Of a DNA stretch of 27,875 nt, positions 21,973-27,875 are shown piece after piece. The notes under the pieces are model-generated. The model saw nothing but the letters and a program-made list of their open reading frames with translations, was not told the origin of the DNA and ran no database searches. Both the position numbers and the translations under genes were made by a program. This DNA is from DASQDT01 sp036380435 (GTDB lineage Bacteria > Acidobacteriota > Blastocatellia > Pyrinomonadales > Pyrinomonadaceae), in assembly GCA_036380435.1 (NCBI GenBank), contig DASVES010000216.1:1-27875 (forward strand), read 5' to 3'. The first letter of the stretch is position 1, and each line of letters begins with the position of its first letter.

Positions 21973-23613
21973 ATGTCTTCCCTCGACCCTACACAAACGA
22001 ACGGCCATGAGGCCACGCGGCTGCTCGTCGTGGACGACGAGGAGAGCGTGGCGATCACGGTGAGCGAGGTGCTCCGTCTCGAAGGCTTCGAGGTGGACAC
22101 GGCGATGAGCGGCGCCGACGCCGCCGTGCAACTCGGCCGCGCGCACTACGACCTCGTCCTTACCGACCTCCACATGGAGGAGGGCGACGGCATCTCCGTG
22201 CTCGAAGAGGTGCGCCGTGTGTCGCCCATGACGATTTCGATTGTGCTCACGGGCTTCGCCTCCGTCGAGTCGGCCATCGCCGCGCTACGCAAAGGGGCCT
22301 ACGACTATCTCGTCAAGCCCTGCATCATCGAGGAGCTGAAGCTCACCGTCCGCAGAGGGCTGGAACACCGCCGCCTGATGCTCGCCGAGCAGAGCGCCCG
22401 GCTCGGGCTTCAGGACCTTAACCGCGAACTCGAACAGCGCGTGCTGGATCGCACCGCGGAACTCCAGCGGCTCAACGACGAACTCCTCGAAGCCAACCGC
22501 GCCAAGGACGTTTTCCTCGCCACGCTCTCGCACGAGCTGCGCACGCCTTTGACGCCCGTCCTCGGCTGGGTCAACCTGCTGCGCGCGACCGGCGCCTCGG
22601 GCGACCCGAACCTCCTCGCCCAAGGGCTCGACGCCATCGACCGCAACGCACGCCTTCAGGCGCGCCTCATCGACGACCTGCTCGATATCTCGCGCATCAT
22701 CTCGGGCAAGCTCCGGCTGGAGTGGGAGGTGGTCGATCTGTGTCAGGTCGTCGAGGCGGCGGCCGAGACCGTGCGCGGGTCGGCCGAGGAGAAGGGCGTC
22801 CGGCTCGAAGTGCAGACGAGCGCCGCGCCGCTCGTCGTCAGAGGCGCGAGCGTCCGGCTCCAGCAGATCGTCTGGAATTTGCTGGCGAACGCCGTCAAGT
22901 TCACGCCGCCGGCGGGCGTCGTCTCCTTAAGGCTGGCGCGCGAGGGACGGGAGGCGCGCGTCGTCGTCGAAGACACGGGGTCAGGCATCGCGCCCGAGTT
23001 TCTGCCGCACGTCTTCGACCGCTTCCGGCAGGCCGACGGCTCGACCACGCGCCAGCACGGCGGCCTTGGCCTCGGCCTCGCAATCGTGCGCGCGCTCGCC
23101 GATTTGCACGGCGGGCGCGTTGAGGCCGAGTCAGAGGGGCCGGGGCACGGCTCGCGTTTCATCTTCGCACTGCCCTGCGCCGCCTCGGCCGCCGTCATCG
23201 ACGAGGCGATGGCCAGCGTGGATGCGCCCACGCTCGCGCGGCCCGTCCTCGTCGTGGACGACTCGCCGGAGACGCTCGAACTCCTCGAAATGTTCTTCTC
23301 GCGCAAGGGCTACGAGGTGTTGACCGCCGACTCCGCCGAGCGCGCCCTCGAACTCGCGCGCGCCGAGCCGCCCGCCCTCGTCATCTCCGACATCAGCATG
23401 CCCAACGTGGACGGCTACCAGCTCCTCGCGCGGCTGCGAGAGCTGCCCGGCCTCGGCGACGTGCCCGCCATCGCCCTCTCCGGCTACGCCATGGAGGAGG
23501 ATCGCCAGCACGCCCTCGAAGCCGGCTTCGCCGTCCACATCGCCAAGCCCGTAGACCCCGACGAACTCCTCGCGACCATCCAGCAGCTCACCTCCTCTGA
23601 AGAACAAGGATGA
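21973..23613 (+). CDS. REC-HisKA-HATPase-REC hybrid histidine kinase
   Basis: 546 residues, soluble. Order: REC (about 16-130, Asp65 in LVLTDLHM, DYLVKPC), a coiled coil (about 140-180, RELEQRVLDRTAELQRLNDE), HisKA with His187 (FLATLSHELRTPLTPVLGWV), HATPase (about 285-405; NLLANAVKF, DTGSGIAPEF, GLGLGLAIVRALADLHGG), and a C-terminal REC (about 425-540; VLVVDDSPE, Asp473 in VISDISMPNVDG, ALSGYA, KPVD). The N-terminal REC is strikingly similar to that of the STAS regulator next door, so the two genes share a duplicated receiver. The N-terminal receiver may let upstream kinases gate this kinase. It is the last gene of the gvp-linked signalling block. Confidence 0.92.
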   Translation: MSSLDPTQTNGHEATRLLVVDDEESVAITVSEVLRLEGFEVDTAMSGADAAVQLGRAHYDLVLTDLHMEEGDGISVLEEVRRVSPMTISIVLTGFASVESAIAALRKGAYDYLVKPCIIEELKLTVRRGLEHRRLMLAEQSARLGLQDLNRELEQRVLDRTAELQRLNDELLEANRAKDVFLATLSHELRTPLTPVLGWVNLLRATGASGDPNLLAQGLDAIDRNARLQARLIDDLLDISRIISGKLRLEWEVVDLCQVVEAAAETVRGSAEEKGVRLEVQTSAAPLVVRGASVRLQQIVWNLLANAVKFTPPAGVVSLRLAREGREARVVVEDTGSGIAPEFLPHVFDRFRQADGSTTRQHGGLGLGLAIVRALADLHGGRVEAESEGPGHGSRFIFALPCAASAAVIDEAMASVDAPTLARPVLVVDDSPETLELLEMFFSRKGYEVLTADSAERALELARAEPPALVISDISMPNVDGYQLLARLRELPGLGDVPAIALSGYAMEEDRQHALEAGFAVHIAKPVDPDELLATIQQLTSSEEQG

Positions 23614-23720
23614 AGAAGAAGTAAATCGTGAATCGTAAATCGTGAATCGTGAAAGACAGGTTCTTCGATTCACGATTTACCATTTACGATTCACGGCCTT
23701 TCATTCATCCCTCATCCTTG
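23605..23720. repeat. Heptad inverted repeat 11 (GTAAATC class)
   Basis: The inner arms (about 23621-23652, 23667-23696) are GTAAATC/GTGAATC units. Outer bases CAAGGATGA (23605-23613) match the complement of TCATCCTTG (23712-23720). The loop AAAGACAGGTTCTTCG recurs, inverted, in repeat 12. The hybrid kinase stop codon lies in the outer arm. Confidence 0.9.
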
Positions 23721-24241
23721 CTATTTCCCGGCCCCGGTAATATGCTGCGCCCGCTCATACGCCGGCAAAGATGTCTTCGCCGATTTGAACCCGAGTGATG
23801 CGCGTCTGGCTTTCCCGTGTCTCACGTTTTCGGTGGTGGGTCGAGTACAAATCGAGCCTCTACACCTCATCGTCCACCGCACAGGCGTCGTCGCGAAATG
23901 ATTCTACTCAGAGACGCATAACGCACAGATGCGCCGGGAGAAATGTTCGACTCTGCTCCGTCGATCAGACCTGGAAATGACTAACCACTCACGTTTCAGG
24001 CTTGCAAACCCAGACGCCGACGGCCCCGTCTGCTCAGGCGACCACAGGCCCCTCCCAATGAGCACAATCTCTTAAAGTCGAGCGCGCCGGCACGGACGGT
24101 CGCGGCGGCGTTCCGGTCTGCCCAGCCCCGGCCTTCGTCCCGCACGCGGCGCGTTCGGCCCGTCCGCCGGCCCGGCCGGCAGCTTTCAACGCGTGCGACG
24201 CCAGCGTCCGACAAGTTGAGAAGGGAACATAAGGAGCGTTT
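23721..24241. other. Gene-free intergenic region before the beta-propeller gene
   Basis: About 520 bp of somewhat lower GC than the neighbouring genes. A 61-codon ORF at 23795-23980 has no recognisable motif or ribosome-binding site and I do not accept it. No RNA gene or clear terminator is seen. The end holds the AAGGAG ribosome-binding site (24231-24236) of the next gene, whose promoter should lie in this stretch. Confidence 0.6.
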
Positions 24242-26917
24242 ATGACCACGAAAAGTAATCGGAAAGCCGGCGGCGGCAAGCGAGCCGGCAAGAGCGCGGC
24301 AGGTGCGAAGAAGGCGAGCGGCAAAACGGCCGCGCGCAAGAAGGCAGGCAAGAGGAAGCAGGCGGTGGAGCGCGAAGAGGGGCCGCTCGGCTGGCTCGTC
24401 CCCACGCTGGAAGCTTCCTACACGCGGCTGGTCCCGCGCGAAGAGTATGAGGCCGCACAGGCGGAGGCCGCCAGGGATGCCGCCGCTAAGAAGGCTGCCG
24501 GCAAGAAGGCCGGCGCCAAGAAAGCCGGTGCTAAGAAAGCTGGGGCCAGGAAAGCCGGCTCTAAGAAATCCGGGGCCGCGGGTCCCGAAGCGTTCGAGAG
24601 CACGCTCCAGCCGGGCGAGGGCGAGTCGGTTCTGGCGGACGTGGCGGATAATCTCTGGGTGGATCGGCTGGCCGAGTACAAGCGCCGCAAGGCGGCGAGC
24701 GCGCTCGGCCTGGGGGGAGCACCGGCGGCAGTGGCAAGCGGCGCCGCTAGGGCGGGCGCGGCGCCGCTGCCGCCCGGCCCTGTCGTACCGGGGCAGAAGA
24801 ACTGGGGGCCGCTGGGGCCGTCCGTCGTCATGGAAGCGCAGGCGCATGGACTGCCCGCCGTCGGCGGCCGCGTCTCCGGAATAGCCATCGCGCCGGGCGG
24901 GCAGCTCGTCTACGCCGCCACCGCCAACGGCGGCGTCTTCCGCTCCGAAGACGCCGGCATCTCCTGGCGCTCGCTCATGGACGCCTTCGATGTCGATCCC
25001 ACCACCTTCGCCAGCACCAGTCTGGCCTGCGGCGCCATCGCCATCGACCGCAACGACCCGAAACGCATCTACGTCGGCACGGGCGAGGGCGACACCCACG
25101 GGATGTTCCAGCAGCGCATCATCAACGCCCTGCCCGCCTACCGCGGCATCGGCCCCATCCGCAGCGACGACGGCGGCCAGAACTGGGTCGAGGAGCCGAC
25201 CGCTTCGGGGTCGCCCACGCTCGCCGGCAAAGCCTTCTTCGCGCTCGCCGTCGATCCCGCCAACCGCGAATCGGTCGTCGGCGCAACGACCGACGGGCTT
25301 TACCAGCGCACGCTGGCCACGGGCGGCGCGCCTAGCTGGACGAGACGACGCGCCGGCCTGTTTTCGAGCGTCGTCGTCGCCACTTCGGGAAGCACGAAGC
25401 GTTTCTTCGCGGCCGAGTGGGGCCGGGGCGTCATCCGCTCCTCGAACGGCTCCTCGTGGTCAACGCTCGGCGCCGGGTTCCCCACCACGAACGTCGGGCG
25501 CATCGCCCTCGCGGTGCAGCCCAACAACCCGAACCTCGTCTACGCCTTCGTCGCCGACGCGAACGGCGCGAGCCGCGGCGTGTTCCGTCTGAACAGCGTC
25601 ACGGGGGCGTGGAAGCAGGTCACCGGCGTGCCCTCCGTGCTGCCCTCGCCGCAGGGGGATTACGACCTCGCCATCGCCGTCGATCCGACGGACGCCGACC
25701 TGATTTATCTCGGCGGCAGCTACTTCCACGACAACGAGTTCTGGCCCGCCTCCGTCTGGCGCTGCCGCGTCAAGGCCGTCGGCTCGGGCTTCACGATGAG
25801 CGGCGTCTCCATCGGCAAACACGCGCACGCCGACGTACACGTCCTCACACATTCGCCGAATGACCCCAACGCCCTTTGGGTCGGGTGCGACGGCGGCGTC
25901 TTCCTCAACCGCGACCCGCGCGGCACGGGCATCTTCGCCAGCCGCAACAACGGCCTGTCGTGTCTCTGCACGAACTTCTTCGCGCAACATCCCACCGACC
26001 CCAACATCATCTTCTGCGGCCTTCAGGACAACGGCACGGCGCGCACCGGCGGCGGCCCCATCTGGAGACACGTCAACTGGGGCGACGGCGGCTACTGCCT
26101 GATCAACTGGGCCGACCCGCGGCAGGTGCTCGTCTTCGCCAACGGCAGCATCTACCGGGCCACGGACGGCGGCCTCAGTCACAACTCCTGGTCGCGCACC
26201 GAGTTCGATTGGGCGACGATGACCGAGCCTATCGTCGGGCCGCCGTTCAACCCCTCGAAGCCCGCGGAGGCAAAGCTCGTGGCGCTCGGCGCGGGCCGTC
26301 AGGTGCGTCTGTCGAAAGACTTCGGCGCCTCGTGGTTGGCGGCCGACATCGTCTCGCTGCCCGGCGCCGACCCCTCGGGGAGCATCTTCTCCCTCTCCTT
26401 CGCCTCGGCCTCGCGCTTCTTCGTCGGCACGACGGCCGGCGATGTCTTCCGCGTGGACAAGTCCGGCAGCTCGTGGACGGCGACGCGCATCGACAACGCC
26501 GGCGCGGGGCCGCTCCCGCTGCGCGGCCTCATCTCCGACATCGCCGTCGATTGGGCCGACCCCACGCTCAGCTCCATCTACGTCGCCTTCGGCGGCATGG
26601 GCGATTTCCGGCACGTCTGGCGCTTCAACGGCACGCGCTGGCAGGCGCGCAGCGGCGCGGCCACCGGCTCCACCAACCTGCTCGACGTTGAGCACAACGC
26701 CATCACCGTGGACAAGAGCGCCCCGGCGAACGTCTACGTCGGCGCCGACATCGGCGTCTGGCACTCCAGGGACGGCGGACTGAACTGGGTGACTCTGCCC
26801 AACGGCCTGCCCGACGCGCCGATCTTCGACCTCCAGACCCACCCGACGCGGCGAATCCTGCGGGCCGCCACGCACGGGCGGGGCATTTACGAATATCCGC
26901 TCGACCCCGCGTCGTAA
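24242..26917 (+). CDS. Asp-box (BNR/sortilin-like) beta-propeller protein with histone-H1-like Lys/Ala tail
   Basis: 891 residues, ATG 5 bp after AAGGAG. Residues 1-42 and 82-111 are very rich in Lys/Ala/Gly, the second stretch being a tandem GAKKA-type pentad, as in bacterial histone-H1-like proteins. Between them is a short acidic/aromatic segment (GPLGWLVPTLEASYTRLVPR). From about residue 190 to the end is a beta-propeller with Asp boxes: FRSEDAGISWR, IRSDDGGQNWVE, IRSSNGSSWS, RLSKDFGASWL and HSRDGGLNWVT. The fold is that of sortilin/VPS10, Ycf48 and GH74-like proteins; catalytic residues cannot be assigned. No signal peptide is seen, which is unusual for such propellers. The basic tail may bind nucleic acid or anionic polymers (inference). 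Confidence 0.8.
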   Translation: MTTKSNRKAGGGKRAGKSAAGAKKASGKTAARKKAGKRKQAVEREEGPLGWLVPTLEASYTRLVPREEYEAAQAEAARDAAAKKAAGKKAGAKKAGAKKAGARKAGSKKSGAAGPEAFESTLQPGEGESVLADVADNLWVDRLAEYKRRKAASALGLGGAPAAVASGAARAGAAPLPPGPVVPGQKNWGPLGPSVVMEAQAHGLPAVGGRVSGIAIAPGGQLVYAATANGGVFRSEDAGISWRSLMDAFDVDPTTFASTSLACGAIAIDRNDPKRIYVGTGEGDTHGMFQQRIINALPAYRGIGPIRSDDGGQNWVEEPTASGSPTLAGKAFFALAVDPANRESVVGATTDGLYQRTLATGGAPSWTRRRAGLFSSVVVATSGSTKRFFAAEWGRGVIRSSNGSSWSTLGAGFPTTNVGRIALAVQPNNPNLVYAFVADANGASRGVFRLNSVTGAWKQVTGVPSVLPSPQGDYDLAIAVDPTDADLIYLGGSYFHDNEFWPASVWRCRVKAVGSGFTMSGVSIGKHAHADVHVLTHSPNDPNALWVGCDGGVFLNRDPRGTGIFASRNNGLSCLCTNFFAQHPTDPNIIFCGLQDNGTARTGGGPIWRHVNWGDGGYCLINWADPRQVLVFANGSIYRATDGGLSHNSWSRTEFDWATMTEPIVGPPFNPSKPAEAKLVALGAGRQVRLSKDFGASWLAADIVSLPGADPSGSIFSLSFASASRFFVGTTAGDVFRVDKSGSSWTATRIDNAGAGPLPLRGLISDIAVDWADPTLSSIYVAFGGMGDFRHVWRFNGTRWQARSGAATGSTNLLDVEHNAITVDKSAPANVYVGADIGVWHSRDGGLNWVTLPNGLPDAPIFDLQTHPTRRILRAATHGRGIYEYPLDPAS

Positions 26918-26922
26918 GATGT

Positions 26923-26960
26923 GAGGGCCGCGCGTCGCGCCGTTGCGACGCGCGGCCCTC
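26923..26960 (+). terminator. Strong hairpin after the beta-propeller gene
   Basis: Arms 26923-26938 and 26945-26960 pair perfectly over 16 bp around a 6-nt loop, starting 6 bp after the stop codon. There is no T run, so it may be a transcript-stabilising or weak terminator stem. Confidence 0.6.
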
Positions 26961-26987
26961 GCGAACAAGCTGGGGAGGTAATCCGTC

Positions 26988-27563
26988 ATGCTCCAGACAT
27001 TGGCGACAGCCTATGTCCTCGTTCTCGTCGCCGAGCTGGTCGGCGACAAGCTCATCTATACGGCCGGCTCACTGACGACGCGCTTCCGCGCGCTGCCGGT
27101 CTTCTGCGGTCTGTCGCTCGCGTTCATGTTGAAGATGCTGGCGGCGGTGAGCGTCGGCCGTTTCATCGCCGAGTTGCCGGGCGCGGTGGTGGCCGGCGTG
27201 AGCGCCGCCACGTTCTTCGCCGCGGCGGCCGTCATCTGGTTCCGGCGCGGCGGGGGCGAGGCGTCGCCGAAGGCGGAGGCCGAGGCAGGGTGGTGGCGCG
27301 CCGTCGGCGTCTCCTTCGCCGCCGCGTTCCTCACCGAGTGGGGCGACATCGGACAGCTCACGGCCGCCACGCTCGCCGCGCGCCACAACGCGCCGCTCGT
27401 CGTCTGGTTCGGCGCGACCCTCGCGCTGATGACCAAAGGCGCGCTCGCCGTCACGCTCGGCGTGGGCCTGCGCCGTAAGGTTCCCGCCCGCGTTCTGCGC
27501 CCCCTCGCCGCCTCCGTCTGCGTCGTGATGGGCTTGGTCTCCGCGCACGGAGTATTCAGATAA
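26988..27563 (+). CDS. GDT1/TMEM165 (UPF0016) family transporter
   Basis: 191 residues with GGGGAGG upstream of the ATG. Six hydrophobic segments in two halves are visible, with a soluble loop at about residues 88-102 (GGGEASPKAEAEAGWW). The duplicated acidic signature appears as AELVGDKLIYT (half 1) and TEWGDIGQLTA (half 2), the E-x-G-D pattern of GDT1/TMEM165. Family members move Mn2+ or Ca2+ across membranes, in bacteria usually Mn2+ export. The first motif has one extra residue (ELVGD instead of ExGD). The gene converges with the EamA gene across heptad repeat 12. Confidence 0.82.
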   Translation: MLQTLATAYVLVLVAELVGDKLIYTAGSLTTRFRALPVFCGLSLAFMLKMLAAVSVGRFIAELPGAVVAGVSAATFFAAAAVIWFRRGGGEASPKAEAEAGWWRAVGVSFAAAFLTEWGDIGQLTAATLAARHNAPLVVWFGATLALMTKGALAVTLGVGLRRKVPARVLRPLAASVCVVMGLVSAHGVFR

Positions 27564-27663
27564 GGCAAAAAAGGCCGTAAATCGTAAATCGTAAATCGTG
27601 AATCGAAGAACCTGTCTTTTACTATTTACGATTTACCATTTACGATTTACGGCCTTTTTTGCC
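27564..27663. terminator. Heptad inverted repeat 12 (GTAAATC class), bidirectional terminator
   Basis: The arms start directly after the GDT1 stop: GGCAAAAAAGGCCGTAAATC pairs with its exact complement ending at 27663. The A6 and T6 tracts in the arms give a terminator shape for both converging genes. The EamA stop codon (27647-27649) lies in the right arm. The loop is the inverse of that in repeat 11. Confidence 0.85.
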
Positions 27664-27875
27664 TTGTCCGCGCGCTGAGAACCGTGTGGGCGACGACCGC
27701 CGCGATGATGACGGCGCCGCCCGCGATGGCCCAGGGCGAGGGGCGCTCGCCGATGAAGAGGTAGACCCACACGGGGTTCGACACCGGCTCGACGTAGCCG
27801 ACCAGACCCGCGTCGAGCGAGCGCACGCCGCGCTCGATGCCGCGCGTGAACAAGGTGTAGGCCACGCCGATCTGG
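27647..27875 (-). CDS. EamA/DMT-family transporter, C-terminal part
   Basis: 75 residues are present; the frame runs off the window end (QIGVAYTLFTRGIERG at the edge), so the gene starts outside. The motif set is that of the last two to three helices of drug/metabolite transporters: AYTLFTRGI, a Leu/Gly/Glu-Pro segment (GYVEPVSNPVWVYLFIGERP), then a final helix WAIAGGAVIIAAVVAHTVL. EamA proteins are inner-membrane exporters of small metabolites; the substrate cannot be told from this end. The last codons (QKRP) and the stop are supplied by heptad repeat 12. Confidence 0.85.
   Translation of the reverse strand, partial: QIGVAYTLFTRGIERGVRSLDAGLVGYVEPVSNPVWVYLFIGERPSPWAIAGGAVIIAAVVAHTVLSARTRQKRP

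Noticed and set aside
23795..23980. Small ORF in the gap before the propeller gene
   Set aside because: No ribosome-binding site, motif or codon pattern like the neighbours.
25460..26989. Minus-strand ORF of 509 codons across the beta-propeller gene
   Set aside because: It mirrors the codon pattern of the plus-strand gene, which has clear Asp boxes and a ribosome-binding site; the minus product is Arg/Val/Asp-rich without motifs. Long antisense frames are expected at this GC content.

Overview
The window is GC-rich, gene-dense bacterial chromosome. It most resembles an Acidobacteriota genome (Blastocatellia-like). The clues are a carboxypeptidase-regulatory/TonB-dependent 'Oar-like' receptor tail with the typical NYTLSKSMDD motif, an S41 protease, a TonB-domain protein and many multidomain sensor kinases. 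The assignment is inferred from gene content, not from a marker gene.

Layout. Positions 1-7667 (+) hold housekeeping or accessory genes: the end of an outer-membrane receptor, a strong terminator, a secreted TPR protein, a secreted cyanophycinase-like S51 peptidase, an HD phosphohydrolase, a GNAT acetyltransferase, a TonB-C protein and a PDZ-S41 protease. Positions 7889-12145 (-) form a leftward operon of envelope-stress flavour: a coiled-coil protein, a zinc-ribbon/TM/DUF4097 protein, an SPFH protein with C-terminal zinc ribbons, a DUF2807 lipoprotein and a small zinc-ribbon protein. This resembles the PspA-associated 'toastrack'/YdjGHI modules but has no PspA here.

Positions 12551-18785 (+) are a gas-vesicle cluster: gvpF/L, gvpG, a tandem Get3/ArsA-type ATPase, a second gvpF/L, a GvpJ-like/GvpK fusion, a gvpJ-like gene and gvpA. 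No gvpN is visible. Three signalling genes follow directly (18882-23613): a soluble GAF-PAS-PAS histidine kinase, a response regulator fused to an RsbR/RsbS-type STAS domain, and a REC-HisKA-HATPase-REC hybrid. They probably control, or are controlled with, the vesicle genes. Positions 24242-27875 hold a large Asp-box beta-propeller protein with a histone-H1-like Lys/Ala tail, a GDT1/TMEM165-type transporter and the end of a convergent EamA transporter.

Throughout, the intergenic gaps are occupied by inverted repeats whose arms are tandem 7-bp units (12 copies recognised). Several abut start codons directly or supply stop codons. One encloses a broken four-helix-bundle gene. A separate 211-bp MITE-like element ends the S41 gene, and a perfect 29-bp palindrome lies in frame in the linker of the tandem ATPase.
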